Position numbers and translations under genes: made by a program. Source: Amblyomma americanum (Eukaryota > Arthropoda > Arachnida > Ixodida > Ixodidae). From it: 64,000 nt of DNA. The stretch spans positions 112,647,002 to 112,711,001 of the forward strand of contig NC_135497.1 in assembly GCF_052857255.1 (NCBI RefSeq). The letters are read 5' to 3'. The notes beneath the pieces are model-generated. The model did not search any database and was not told the DNA's origin. It saw only the letters and a list, made by a program, of their open reading frames with translations. Position 1 is the first letter of the stretch; every line of letters starts with the position of its first letter. Of this stretch, positions 12,456 to 24,080 are shown piece by piece.

Positions 12456-12707
12456 ACCTCCCCCAGTTTCAAGACAGTGGTTTACAATTGTTCTGGAACC
12501 ACGAGGGGGGGGGGGGATAGAACGGAAATGTCCCCCGCGAGGAATGTTCACAGTTCCTGTCTGTTCACAGACATACGTTCATATGTACATACAGATGCAA
12601 GTCCGCGTGCTGAGGAATACAGTTGTCAACACGCACAAGCAGGAGGCAAAGAAGCAATAATGTTATCGGATCCGACATGGTGACTAAGCTAAGTTATTGT
12701 GGGGCAA

Positions 12708-12987
12708 TCAAACACGGCTAAGATAATCAGCACCCACGTTATCGGTTGCTTTTATGCAGTCGATGGTGTACGTGTAATCTTGCAAAAATAAAATCGAATT
12801 CATGGAACAAACTTCGTACTTCTTCAGTCTGCGCCTCTGAAAGACCTGAAACGAATTGGACGTCCGCAGAGCACTGTGTTTGACGGAGATTCAGAGCAGG
12901 CAGTTCTACGGGGCACTCCACATTGAGTGCTTCAAGGTCCAATGGGAGTTGGTCGGTCTCTGCGGCGGCCGATACTTTCCGCGTCAC
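12708..12987 (-). pseudogene. Gmr1-like pol: pre-RT linker fused by deletion to the RNase H end
   Basis: The first part reads LSEAQTEEVRSLFHEFDFIF, the segment that normally comes just before reverse transcriptase. Around 12785 the frame changes and the sequence reads DYTYTIDCIKATDNVGADYL, the end of RNase H, with a natural stop. About 400 codons expected in between are missing, so a single deletion removed RT. Confidence 0.7.
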
Positions 12988-13045
12988 CGGGGGCTTGCGC
13001 TCTTCATCTTAAGCATATATATGTGAAAAACTTCGCTCTTGTGCG

Positions 13046-13261
13046 CTAGCTGTACAAGGTAATACACGTCGTTTTTTGTTCAAGGATATCGGATGGCCCT
13101 TTCCATTGCATGAGCAGCTTGTTAGAATCTGTGGGCAGCAAAATCAGCACCTTGTCGCCCGGGACTAACCTTGTGGGGTGACTCTTATGGTCATAGTATG
13201 TTTTCTGTTTCTGGCGTGCCTTCTCGAGTTGCTCGTGAGAAAGCTTCCACGTGTTTTTCAA
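13046..13261 (-). pseudogene. Gmr1-like pol: integrase C-terminal region
   Basis: Encodes ARQKQKTYYDHKSHPTRLVP then GDKVLILLP and MQWKGPSDILE. This is the GDxVLxLLP...KWxGPF region that follows Ty3/gypsy integrase cores. It ends with a frame break. Confidence 0.7.
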
Positions 13262-13327
13262 CCAGCTTCTGAGGTCGACAAGATAGGCGTACGTTGAGCG
13301 AGTTTCTCCATCAATGCTCTGATTTGT

Positions 13328-13951
13328 TCAGAGCTCATTTCGTACTGTCGGTGGCCTTCGTACATGACGTCCATAAATCAACTGGAACGGAGAGAACCCA
13401 AGACTTCCCTGTGAAACTTCACGGTAAGCGAAGAGGAATGGGGCCAGATACTTATTCCAAGACCTAGGCTGTTCTTGGCACATGCTCTTAAGCATTGTCT
13501 TAAGAGTTCCATTAAACATTTCCGCCTGGCCATTCACCAGCGCGTGGTAAGGCGACGTCTTGAGGACCTTGATGGAGAGGAGACGGCTTACATCCTTCAT
13601 GAGGTCATCGGTAAAGGTTGCTCTCTGGTCAGTTACAATTTTTGGGGGGATACCGAGGCGAGAAAACATTTCTACTAGCGCTTCTGCATCGTGCACAGCG
13701 TCAATGACAGGAATTGCGACGGCGTCAGGACAATGTGTCGCGAAGTCCATCAGCGTGAACACGCATCGGTTGCCTTTATCAGACTTTGGTGAGAAATGCC
13801 GTATGAGGTCGACGGAAATCCGTTCGGAAGGAGTATTGATCAGCAGCCTGTTGCCAAGTGGTAGAATTCCAACCTCGCCCTTTGGTGTGGTTCTTTGGCA
13901 TTTATCGATAGCACGACTTAAGGAATCGCGTGACATCTCCGTGTAGGTCAA
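13328..13951 (-). pseudogene. Gmr1-like pol: integrase catalytic core
   Basis: The frame contains CQRTTPKGE (end of the zinc finger), ISVDLIRHF (first Asp), PPKIVTDQRATF (second Asp), NGQAEMFNGTLK (Glu) and FLFAYREV, then SPFQLIYGR. This is the usual retroviral-type integrase core with its D-D-E residues. It is continuous with the preceding piece only after a frameshift near 13940. Confidence 0.8.
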
Positions 13952-14520
13952 GCCAATAAAAATCCTCTAGTGTGCGATCGGTCGTGCATCGTATTCCCTG
14001 GTGCCCAGCCATGATGCTTTCATGGGCCATCTGTAGAATTTGAGGTCTGAACGCTACGGCTACTACTATATGTTTGAAGTTCCTGCCGGTCGACACGATG
14101 TAATCTCGGCAGAGGATATTTCCTTCTTCACGGAAGAAGTATTTATGACCGGTGCCGTATACAAACTCTTTATTGAGGTTAGAGAAGAGCCGTTTGAGTG
14201 TTGCATCCTTCCACCGCTCTTCAGCTAATTGGTTTGTTGTGACGTCACAGCACTGAATTAGTGGCATATGCAACGGCGTTAACTTATCCTCTTGTATCTT
14301 GGCAACGACGGTATCACAACGCTCCGAATTTCTAGGCTGGAGGTGTCCCTGGTGAACTGGCGCCGTGTCATGCTCGCTAACGCGTGCGTTCATCCAGTCT
14401 GGGTCGGGGTCAGGCGGTTCCCAGACACCTAGGATGTTGCCGATAATGACGTCGTACAAGGGGCGTTTCATGCAATGTGCTGTCACCTCACCTGAGAAGT
14501 AGGGCGTATGCTTGCACTCT
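13902..14520 (-). pseudogene. Gmr1-like pol: protease end and integrase zinc-binding domain
   Basis: Contains YDVIIGN typical of the end of retropepsin domains, an acidic linker, and HESIMAGHQGIRCTTDRTLE followed by DFYWLDLHGDVTRFLKSC. That second stretch is the H-H-C part of the integrase HHCC finger, with one His-side spacing kept. A frame break near 14505 separates it from earlier protease sequence. Confidence 0.7.
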
Positions 14521-14570
14521 TGCCTCGGCTAATTGGGTGACGGTACCATCAAAGAGATATAGTGTCCCTG

Positions 14571-15049
14571 TGCCTTGCAAGTGTGCATGCAAACGCTGTA
14601 AGTGTGCATGCAAGTCGTCGCACCGTTCATGAAACAACGATAACAGCTTTTGCGGATTGAGAGAAAGGGCATGGTTCTACGCTGGGAGAGTTTCCACAAG
14701 AGCGGTCTCCTTACTCCTAATTCCTTCTTGGAGTCTGAGTTTGAATTCGAGAATCTTTCCCTCTCGCAGCGGCTTCCCGACTTTCCTCTCTTTCCGCAGC
14801 CCGTGCCTCCCTCTGTGCTGAGCGTTCACTTTCTACCCTCTCTCAGTTCCGCATCCGAGAGGCCCAGTTGCGTACCCAACGTAGTTAGACGATCGAGGTC
14901 GATTGCCGCTCAAGCTTAGCTCTCAGCGTGAATACGGATCAGCTAATCGGCCCTCTCGCTGACGTATCCTGGCAGGCTCGCGAAATGTGATGTAATTAAT
15001 GGGCTCAGGACCGTTCAGGAGGCCTAGCCACTAGTACAGGCCACACCCC
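14571..15049. other. Short remnant between pol and the 5' LTR
   Basis: Too short for gag plus protease. No zinc knuckle or gag motif was seen, so gag seems deleted. A small direct repeat, aagtgtgcatgcaa, occurs twice near 14577-14611. Confidence 0.4.
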
Positions 15050-15625
15050 GCATAACGACGCACTTCCTCTTGAGCGACGAGGACGTAGGTATAATGTCTC
15101 CTGCTTTTACACACGCACACACACACACTGCAGGGTACTCACAACCTATGTCGAGGTGAACATCAGCGTCTGAAAATGGGTTCCGGTGCGACAGTCTTAG
15201 TCGGCCCAGAAGCACACGGTGGCGGAGGTGCAGCCCGGTCACCGGGGAAGTATCAGGAGGCCGGTACAAGCAGGGATGAGCGCATCGGTTGGCCGCCTGG
15301 CTACCGGGAGGCCGGAGTCAGCAGGCGGGTGCTCACCGGTATGCCGCCTGGCTAGCGGGAGGCTGGAGACAGCAGGCAGGGTACCGTGGTGGGTAGCGTG
15401 TACGGGAAGCCAGACCCCAGACCTGGATGCCCAGCCGGTGCGGGCTCTCTGGCCTTGGGGAAAGGCCGAGCTCCAAAATACGACCCGCCACTCAACCAAC
15501 CACAGCAACTGCCTCGAAGCCAGGCTCCAACGTTCGATTGTGCACGCGCACCGGCTCGCCCTGCACGCTGCCACACTTCTCCTTTCTCCGCCCGGAACCC
15601 ATAGGGCAGTATTCAAATCATAGAT
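15050..15625 (-). repeat. Putative 5' LTR of the Gmr1-like element
   Basis: Diverged partner of 11880-12455, with the shared CCTCGTCGCTCAAGAG at one end and CTATGGGTTCCGG at the other. It begins TGTGACGTCACA on the minus strand. The many substitutions and small indels against the partner suggest an old insertion. Confidence 0.55.
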
Positions 15626-17230
15626 GTGACGTCACAGTTTTTCGTATTTTGTTTTTTTCCCGGCCAATAACTCTCAAGCCTCCCGAACCCAGACGAGTCG
15701 TGAGTACTCCGAGCCGGAAGAGGCTGGCGCGCTTTTCATTGAACGTGTCTATGCGCAATCTGCATTTTCGTCTCTCTCTCGTGCATCGGCCCACTGCTGT
15801 TTGACCGAGCTCTCCTGTTAGATTCGAGCTCGGCGAATCTTCCTTTCGGTTCACGGTTTAGGCAGTCCCAGATTCAGAATTCTCCAGATTGAGCTGAGTG
15901 CTGTGAGAGTACTTCGTTGTGGACACGCGATGTTGTTTCGTACTTGCCCGCCGAATGTACATAATGTTCTTCGTCGCTCCATCATAGCCCTGCAAGTTGT
16001 TGACAGAGCTGCTTCACGACAGCGCAAGTGTGCGATGGTATCGATTGATAATGCGGCGCCTTCGAATATAAGAATTTAGCGAAAGCCTCCGGGTGAAGGC
16101 GCGCGAAGAGACCGCAGAGTGGCGTCGATGAGGTCGTTTCTTTGTGACCTTTGCATGATTTCTACTGCCACCGATCGATAGCGGGTGGCTTCTTACGAAA
16201 GTTTTGTCTCTTTTAAGATTCATCTTCTTCAAGCACAGCCTCTGTATAAATTTTGGCCGTCGCCGTTATTTCTGTGTGTGCCGGCAAAACTCGCTGACTG
16301 TGGGTTTTTTTCCTTACTCGCAGCTTCAGCAGACGGGGTACGCGACTTGCGCTATGAAACCGTCGGGCTTCGCGACAGGTCAGTGGCACTTACCTGTGCG
16401 GACCACTCGTATGTTTCTTGTTTTTCACGTGATGGTACAGTGCAGGAAATCAGCTTCTTTGTGGCGCTGCCGAAGGGCGAAAGAAGGTGTTGCTGGCCAG
16501 CGGGGAGCCAAAGATTAAAAATAAGTTGGCTCATGGTGAAATAAAACTGGCGTACCTCGTAGTGGCACCAACCGTCTCTACAGCATGTGACTGCAGTAAA
16601 GTTTGTGCACAGGACATGTATGTAATGCATTCATTGTGTTTACTCGCTCAGGCCTGTCACTGGCAAGTAACACATTTTTAAGGCGATGGGCGCCACAAGG
16701 AAGTCATCTTGCATACAGTGATGACTTTATTAGCGTTCAGCTGGTATGATATTCGAGGTCCGTGGAAATATTTGTTACCTTACAACCGAAATATCTGCAT
16801 TGGTACAATTCCTTGAGCTTTTTTAAACACCTTGGTTTAACTTTTGGAATTCCTGTCCCTACGACAGTTTCTCAAAATTTGTTCTGTACGCTCCAATGCA
16901 TTCGAGAAAGCTGTGTTAAAGATTTTCAGAAAAAAATAATGCATCCATGAAAAACAGACAGTACGAGGAGACCTAGCGGACGCTGCATGGGCCTCACGTG
17001 GCCGTCAAGCAACAAAGCAGCTGCTACTATAACCACTTTCCACTGCAATTCCATACAAGCAACATATATGGCACTTAATGTATCGATGGATCCTCTGCAC
17101 TGTTTTTGTTTGTGTCTTTTTAATTGTCTTGTAAATGCGCTAGAGGTTCATGTGTGTGTTTACCAGTAGGTGCCAAAGTCGTTACTTGGTTTTTCGGCGG
17201 CTGCAGGAGCGCAAGTATCCAAGAATACGT
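15626..17230. other. Unassigned intergenic sequence
   Basis: No coding region, RNA gene or repeat that I recognise. The short open frames on both strands have no motif. Confidence 0.4.
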
Positions 17231-17231
17231 A

Positions 17232-17338
17232 AACAGCAGCGGTGGCCAAGTGGTTGAGCATCCGCATCGCATGTGGCAGGTGCGGGGTTCGATACCCACT
17301 GCCCCCGGGTACTTACCGGTGATACAATAAATACAAGC
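17232..17338 (+). mobile_element. tRNA-derived SINE (family B)
   Basis: Has GCGGTGGCCAAGTGGTTGAG (A-box region) and GGTGCGGGGTTCGATACCC (B box), then a tail with GGTGATACAATAAATACAAG. This is tRNA-like but with no complete cloverleaf, so not a tRNA gene. A decayed relative is at 24412-24520. Confidence 0.7.
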
Positions 17339-17745
17339 TTCCCCTGGTCTGGTGCTCGAATTCTTTAGGGTGAAATGCTTGGGAAATGGGTCTTTGACCA
17401 AACCTTGAGAAATAGAAAAAGCCCTGTGCCATGGCGCTCTCGGGCCCTAGATGCCCTTGCGCCATAAAAATCCATAATCGTCATCACCTTCACCAAGAGC
17501 ATATGGTTCACCACTTGGTATTTGCCGCCGACTGCTAAGTAATATACAATTGACTTTCGTCGCATGATGCATGAAAACACTGCAGTATAAATTCTGATAA
17601 GTAGGATTAATTCACTACAACACTTATGCCAGCCTACCACAAGAAATGGAATGACAACAAACGTATCAGTAACTATATTGCCGTTTTTATTGCGCATCAC
17701 GTGACGGAAAGGTGAACTACACATCATAGCCCTTGTTCGGTTCTT
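17339..17745. other. Unassigned sequence between SINE and inverted segment
   Basis: Nothing recognisable. It includes a stretch rich in short homopolymers ending at the inverted-duplication breakpoint. Confidence 0.4.
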
Positions 17746-17863
17746 GTCTGTCAAGGAGTGGTGCCTTAAAGATTTTGAGATTGGCCGGCCACAGGGGAAA
17801 ATCAAGTTTGGCAGAGTGTACCTCGCCCGAGAAAAGGAGACAGAATTCATCGTGGCTCTTAAG
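17746..17863 (+). pseudogene. Decayed inverted copy of Aurora exon 2
   Basis: 118 bp matching exon 2, on the plus strand. The acceptor is gone: ttctt stands where ttgcag is expected. The glycine loop reads [10 protein letters not shown] instead of [10 protein letters not shown], losing a loop glycine. The donor context aag|gtgggt is kept and exon 3 is absent from this segment. No working kinase could be made from it. It belongs to the 4-kb inverted segment. Confidence 0.85.
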
Positions 17864-20800
17864 GTGGGTCCCAGGGTTCATAGCAAGTTCTTGCACCACT
17901 TCAGGACATATGACGAATATGGAGATAAGAACACAATATAAAAAGAAAATAAAAGCGCAAATAGAAGCTGTCAGTTTGGTACAGCAATGGTGGCACAAGA
18001 ACAAATGAAAACTTGCCCGTTTCTGACGCAGTCAACCCTCCGTTCCGATGATGGCTTTTTTCATTACCTTCCTGTGTCTTCTATCGTTGATCTCATCATT
18101 TACAAGTATCATTAAAAAGGTCTTTTCATTGATTACCATGGGCATATTCTAAAGCAACAAACCTATATAGGTGGTTTTTTGTGAGTATTCCAGTCAAGTT
18201 TAAAAGCTCTCGGTGGACCCTATAATTTACGAATATTTCTTAAAAATTACTGCTCGGAATTGATTTGGGCAACACTTTGGCACACATTCTTGACTGCCTC
18301 TTCCCCTGTGAAATAGTGGGAAATCTGGGCGAGCCTTGCTATTGGGTTTGTTGAAGTGCTATAGGCCGGATCGGGGACGTAGCAAGGTGCAGTGCAGACC
18401 TGTTTTCTTTTTTTTCGGCTGGCCAGCAAGTGTGGGTTCAATGTGAGGAATCATTTTTATACTTAGCAAAGCCAGCTAGCTTAAATTTTTTTCTGGTGTG
18501 GGTGATGAGTGATGGAATACTGATCGCTTGTGAACTTTTCGTAAATGTGGTATATATCATTTGGTGGTTTCTTTAAGGCACTTGGCGCAGTTTTAAAAAA
18601 GTAAGGACTCATTTTGTTTGACTGCAGTGGATGGCACACCCCTGACTGCAGGACACTTTCTGATTATTATGTGCCATGTTACAGGTATTTCTCATTATCG
18701 TATGTTGTATGCAAGGTGTTGTATACAAAAGTGTCGGGTGCCGCAATGACCAAGTTCCACAAATATGAACATTACAACAGTCCAACTGTTATCCACGAAC
18801 AATGGACCTGAACACCGGAACCAAAGTGAAAACTGAACTACTGGCACACCTCATTCGCCTTGGGCCTAACTACGCTTTTCGACTATCACTTTTTTATTTT
18901 TATGTTGTATAAGGGCATTGGGCATCAAACATTGCACCCTCTGGTGTGCATTCACTATCTGCGAAGTTCCACCTACCTTCAGACTTTCAATGAAAATTTT
19001 ATGTTCAGTGTTGCTGAGGTGGCAAGCTGCAAGGTTTGATAATGACCCATGGAAAAGCGTTGCGAAAGGCATACAGAGAGTAATGGAAAAAAGTGGGAGA
19101 GGTGCTCACTTTGGTGAATTTCTTCTTCATTCAGAATGTTGAGTCTGCGCCTGCCTGTCCTCACATTCACGCATGGTCTCATGCTTGGCAAAAAAAGGTG
19201 CAACAAGAAGGCATCAAGAACCAATAAACAAACTGATAAGCCACTTCGTTCTGAGTGATGAAATTGATGCCTATCTAGCATGCTAGACACTTCCTTTTAA
19301 TCTTGGTTTCTGTCTGGCCTAATCTCATCGTCCTGGTGGAGAACCTTATTTCTTTTCTAACAGCAGAGCACGCCTACAGTCTTGACCGGACTGGCCCGGT
19401 ATGTTAGCCTGCAGCTTTTCTCCTGTATTTTTGGACCAGTCCAGTTGCTGAAGTTTGTAATATTGTGTAGTATATTCTGCAGGACAGGGTGAACTCGGGA
19501 CTAATGGTCGAGGCCTTATTCCTGCAGCGGAAGTAGTTATGGCGACAATAGTTGTAGTGGTGATTATATCGTAACGAGAGGTGATACATATTTGACCCAG
19601 GTGTTATTTTTATTGCCCAAGAAGGCAACATTTGATCATTTCTTTTTGCTGCACCTTATTTGCTTGGCCTGTGAGCGTATGGACAAGCATTGTGGGGTGT
19701 TTATTAAAGCAATGCATTGAAATCAGCCTGTTAATTGCCTCTTTCCTGCTGCTCTCCTTGTGTCTTTGTTGCTGTTATCCTTAAAGAATTGCGTTATATA
19801 TGTTGACCAGTGCTTGTTTCACTATTAAACAAGTAGTACATTCATTCAAGTGAGCAACCGCAAAGAAAACAAGCAGTGCATACAAATTAAATTGCACACT
19901 AAATGATGCTGTTCATTAAACAGGTATTAGTTAGATCTGTACTCTGAGATCTTAGCTTTAGCGCCCTCGCATACACGTTTTTTCTGTTTCCGAAATTATC
20001 ATTAAGCACCCGTGCTGCAATCTGTCTGCAAATCAACAAATGGTTTAAGGCGAGCAGAGCTCATAGAAATGATTCATTGCTTTGTCAACAGATTGCTGCA
20101 GGGGTACTAAGTGATCATTTTGGTACCATTTTCGAAAATAAAATGTCCGGTAGAGGGTTATGCATTCCTCAACATGCAAACTTCAAAAGTGTATAAATTG
20201 TATTGCACATATAGCAGGGTTTCCTGCAGCTCCGTAGGAAATTTATCATATCCTCTTCGAGTATTTTTATGGGTAGCTGTCTTGAAATGCATTTTGCTCT
20301 GCTAACTGGTCGGTGATAGCAGCTTTGCTTATCTGTGCTAAGGAACTATCTTTGGTCACATGGAAGCATTCAGAGTTAAAGGCTAGTCTGATTATATGAT
20401 CAGATCCTCTCAGGTTCTGACATTCAATTTACAAGTCTTCGCAGCATCTGGATTGTGCACTGGGCACACTACATACCGTTTCATACATAGCGAAACTGCG
20501 GCTTTTTCTATATAGCGGCGGTGCTGCGGATGCGCAGATTTATTTTAGATGCTAGGTGCAGGTTTGAAAAAATAAGTTATTTCTCAATGTTGTGTCCGTT
20601 TGAGAAATTGTAGTGACTGAAAGCGAGCGGCTCTTTTAGCACTGCAATTTATGCATTGTCACAGCTGTGCACAAACTAATGTTATGAAACACATATGTAG
20701 CCTGTTTGCTAAGTGGCACATTGAAGAGTGCTGGGCAATGCGCACTTTTTTGCGAATTAATCCCTGGTATTTATAGCTAAAAATTTTCTCTGGTGCTTTG

Positions 20801-21769
20801 TTTTTGTTTTGGTACAAGTTTCAAGATATGATGGAAGTGTATGCTCGACAGACATCTGAAGTTGGTTTGGAAACCGAGCCACAGGGAAATTGAAGGTAAC
20901 AATTAAAAAGTGACTATAACACTTTAGGCAGCTTTGAAGATTAGGTTTCAAACGAGAAAGCAGTGATGTCTTCAGCGGTGCCACGGGGACTGCAGTAAAC
21001 AATATTCAGCTGCTAGGATGATCTCTGCTATTCCCATGCTGCCCCTCACTTGATCCTGGATTCAATGTCGGATCAGCAGCCAGTGCCGTTTTGATAGAGA
21101 TGAAACAGAAAAGGTATTCGTTTGCTTTGGAACCTCCATGCACATAGACCCCAGGTGGCCTAAGTTTTTTGGGCTTTCCACTACGCCACCACTTTCTCAT
21201 ATTTTACTCCTCCTTCCATCCCCTTCCGTCTTGGCATGGTTTTGATGCCCACTGAAGACAGTGCACACTTCTCTGAAAAGCCAAATTAAAAATTTTTTTC
21301 TCGCTTTATTTTAGGCATACTCCCTGGCTACGTTTGCCTGCAAAGCCAAAATATCCAAGGTGCTAGAATGTAGGGCACAGTACACAGCATGTGCTAACTA
21401 CAACAGTGAACACTCATAGAAAGAAATGAGCATTTTAAGCTGGCTTTGTCAGCCATGAGTGCATGGGTGCACTGTCTTGAACAATAATGCTGCATGACTA
21501 GGGCAATCCCTTATTGTGTACCTGTTCAAGAAAAGAAGCTACATCTACCTCAGCCTGATGCTAACATGTGCAATGAGACTGTTATCTACTGATCGCCAAT
21601 TTGAAATTCAGTAGAGCAAATCTGGTGGTTCTCGGAGCTTCACCTGCTTCCAGGTCAAAGGTTGGCAGTTTCTATGTCCCTACCTTACATGAAGCACTTT
21701 GTCATCTTGCAACTACCGTGACGCTTTGCACACAACTGTGTGCAGCTCTGTTGGAGGCATGTACATAAA

Positions 21770-21772
<3 letters not shown>
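17746..21772 (+). repeat. Inverted-duplicate arm B, between the two Aurora genes
   Basis: Plus-strand relative of 6020-10214. It starts within a base or two of the exon 2 splice acceptor and ends at gtaaacag|tgtgtg, where a TG microsatellite begins. It has one unit of the 154-bp tandem that is doubled in arm A. It encodes only the decayed exon 2. Confidence 0.9.

Positions 21773-21863
<91 letters not shown>
21772..21863 (+). repeat. (TG)n microsatellite
   Basis: About 45 TG units with one interruption (tctg near 21817). It begins exactly where the inverted duplicate ends. Confidence 0.95.
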
Positions 21864-21866
<3 letters not shown>

Positions 21867-21884
21867 TTTGCCTTGTGTAATTTT

Positions 21885-22240
21885 TACTTTTATTTATTTC
21901 TTTACCCTTATCCCGAGGGCATTACAGACAGTAGTGGGTTACATACGACAGTAAAACAAAATTACGGCAGTATATACATATATAAATCAAAATAAATGAG
22001 GGTCACAAAAAACAAAGAAAGGTTACATAAAAGCAGTAAAATGAATTAACAGCAAATAGGACAGAATAAAAAAACGATATAAGCACAGAAGGCTTAGCGA
22101 CAGCTTTTGCAAACATAAAGAAAACGGTGTAACACTAAAAAAGCATCAACGTGTGCGTATCCAGAACAAGAACAACAACTGTTTTTTAAAGAAATTGGCT
22201 GGATGAGGAAATTAGCCGTAAAAGCAAAAATGACACTGCT
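21885..22240 (-). mobile_element. LINE 3' end fragment
   Basis: The plus strand shows tttatttatttc then cgagggcattacagacagta, the reverse of a LINE 3' tail. The upstream side is AT-rich untranslated sequence without an open frame. It abuts a second 3' tail at 22242, so two insertions lie nested or side by side. Confidence 0.5.
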
Positions 22241-22241
22241 G

Positions 22242-22242
22242 T

Positions 22243-22277
<35 letters not shown>

Positions 22278-23704
22278 CATATTACAGATACCTCAAGAGC
22301 CTTTGGGTGAGGACCTTATATGAGGGGTAAAGCTAAAGGTGCTCATTTGGGAGTAGCACACCTAAAGGTACTCCTTCGAGGACAATACATAGGGGGGTGG
22401 GGGTTCAGTGTAAAAACATGTATAAGGAACATCATTAACACGCAAAGGACAATAAACAGGTAAGGTTTAACATGGAAAAATAACTAAGCGCCAGAGAGTA
22501 AATAAACAGGCGATTAGAAAGAATATAATACAAAGTATAGGTTTAAAAAATAATAAGGCGTAATGGACATGACAAATACTACAATTTACGTAGTAGGCAC
22601 GAAAAGAACGGAAGTAATCGAAAAAGTTCAGTAAATGGAAAACATGGAAACTGGAAGCATTTCAAATGCGAACGTCTCTGCAGATGAGATCAAAAAATGC
22701 GAATGCGTTAGATTCAATGGCTATATGCGCTGGTATATCATTCCTATCTATGATAGTGTGTGGTATGAATGACTTCGCAAATGCAGATGAACGACACGCG
22801 GTGTGTTTAACTCTGTGTGGGGCTGGTTGAGTCGCGGAAAGGCGGCTGATGGTGATTGGAATAAATCGTGGTGAAGAGATGGATGGTGATGCAGTTAATA
22901 GAAAAGCGTTAGTAGTTATAGTTTACGGCAGTGAGATAAGCCTTCTAATTCGGCGCGATTTTTTAAGGCAGTGACGCAGGTAGCATATGAGTATTCTGAA
23001 AACAAAACGTGCCGCCTGGTTCTGCAAGGACTAAATGTTAGCTACGAGATAGGCTTGGTCAGGATCCCAAATGGCTAGTGCGTATTCAATCTTCTGACAA
23101 ATGAGTGCTATGAAGTTAAGTTTCTTCAGGTGCGGGGGAGCCAGTCAGAGGTTTTGCTTTATCAGGCCGAGGAAGAGAACGGTGGTTGGTAAAGTTATAT
23201 TAATGTGGTTAAGCCATGTTAAGTCTGAATGCAGGCGACCTCTGAGGTATACTTGTAAATAGTTGCAAGTTCGACCGAATCGTTATTTAAGTAATAGGTT
23301 ATGGGAATGCGAAAATTGCAAGTGAAAGACATAAGTTTAGTTTTAGAAGAATTAAGTGGCGTAAGCCAAGATGTGCACCATGCTGTTACTACATCAAGGT
23401 CAGTTTACAAACACTGTTGGTCAGTGTTAGAAACAATATTACGGCATATCATGTAGTCATGAGCAAACAGCATAACTGGAGAAGACACGGAGATAGGTGA
23501 ATCATTAGCATATATTAAATAGAGGAGTGGACGAAGAACGATCCCCTGTGGTAACCCTGATGTGATTTTAGAGTAAGCGGAGTTGTAGTTGTTAATGGAG
23601 ATAAAATGAAGTCCGGCGTTTCTTGGGTTTGACATCAGCAGTTTAGATTGAACGCGGACATGGACGCAGAAATATAAGAAATTTCCACGTTAGATCCGGG
23701 AACA
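22242..23704 (-). mobile_element. Degraded LINE, 3' half with RT remnant
   Basis: Starts on the plus strand with (TTTA)n at 22242-22277 (3' tail of a minus-strand element) and acatattacagatacctcaa. At 23405-23635 the minus strand encodes SGLPQGIVLRPLLYLIYAND and VMLFAHDYMICRN. These are RT motifs in which the catalytic YADD has become FAHD. The rest is broken by stops and frameshifts. Confidence 0.7.
23405..23635 (-). pseudogene. LINE reverse transcriptase fragment
   Basis: 76-codon remnant with the GLPQG motif and a mutated catalytic box (FAHD). It is not functional. Confidence 0.7.
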
Positions 23705-24080
23705 TCATCATTAGCCTGACTACACCCATTGCAGGGCAAAGACCTCTCGTATGTCTCTACAATTATTTCTGTCCTTTGCGAGCTGCGCCCACCGTATTCC
23801 TGCAAACTTCTTAATATCATCCACCCATCTAACCTTCTGCAACCCCCGCTACGCTTGCCTTCTCTTGGAATCCACTGCTTCACCCTTAACGAGCAGAGGT
23901 TATCTTGCGTTCGCATTACATGCCCTGCCCAAGCTCATTTATTCCTCTTGATTTCGACTAGGATGTCATTAACACGCGTTTGTTCCCTTACCCACTCTGC
24001 CCACTCCCGGTGTCTTAACGTTACACCTATCATTTTTCTTTACATGGCTTGCTGTGTTATCCTTAGCTTAAGGTGAACCC
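23705..24080 (-). mobile_element. RTE-clade LINE, 3' terminal RT fragment
   Basis: The minus strand encodes DNLCSLRVKQWIPREGKRSG, then RRLDGWMILRSLQEYGG and ERSLPCNGCSQAND. This is a decayed form of the conserved RTE C-terminus (R-x-DD-I/L-x-K near the end). On the plus strand it reads ccattgcagggcaaagacct near one end. 5'-truncated and frameshifted. Confidence 0.65.

Larger units (their letters stand above)
12708..14570 (-). mobile_element. Degraded LTR retrotransposon pol with order PR-IN-(RT deleted)-RH (Gmr1-like)
   Basis: Reading the minus strand: the retropepsin end (HTPYFSGEVTAHCMKRPLYD, VIIGNI), integrase zinc-binding region, integrase core, integrase C-terminal region, a pre-RT linker (LSEAQTEEVRSLFHEF), then directly the last residues of RNase H (DYTYTIDCIKATDNVGADYL, SRV) and a stop at 12708-12710. 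In ordinary Ty3/gypsy elements integrase comes last. Here it precedes the RT/RH block, as in Gmr1-type elements. The whole RT and most of RH are deleted. gag is not seen. Confidence 0.75.

Noticed and set aside
11394..12660. Several overlapping open frames in GC-rich sequence near 11.4-12.7 kb and 63.1-64 kb
   Set aside because: Low-complexity Arg/Ser/Pro composition in all frames, no motif; better explained by CpG-rich 5' region and LTR.
17232..17305. Possible tRNA gene
   Set aside because: A and B boxes present but stems do not pair fully and a SINE tail follows; same for the other tRNA-like hits.
17744..17941. Open frame with kinase-like sequence on the plus strand
   Set aside because: Decayed inverted exon 2 plus intron; acceptor lost and glycine loop altered. 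Not a third kinase gene.
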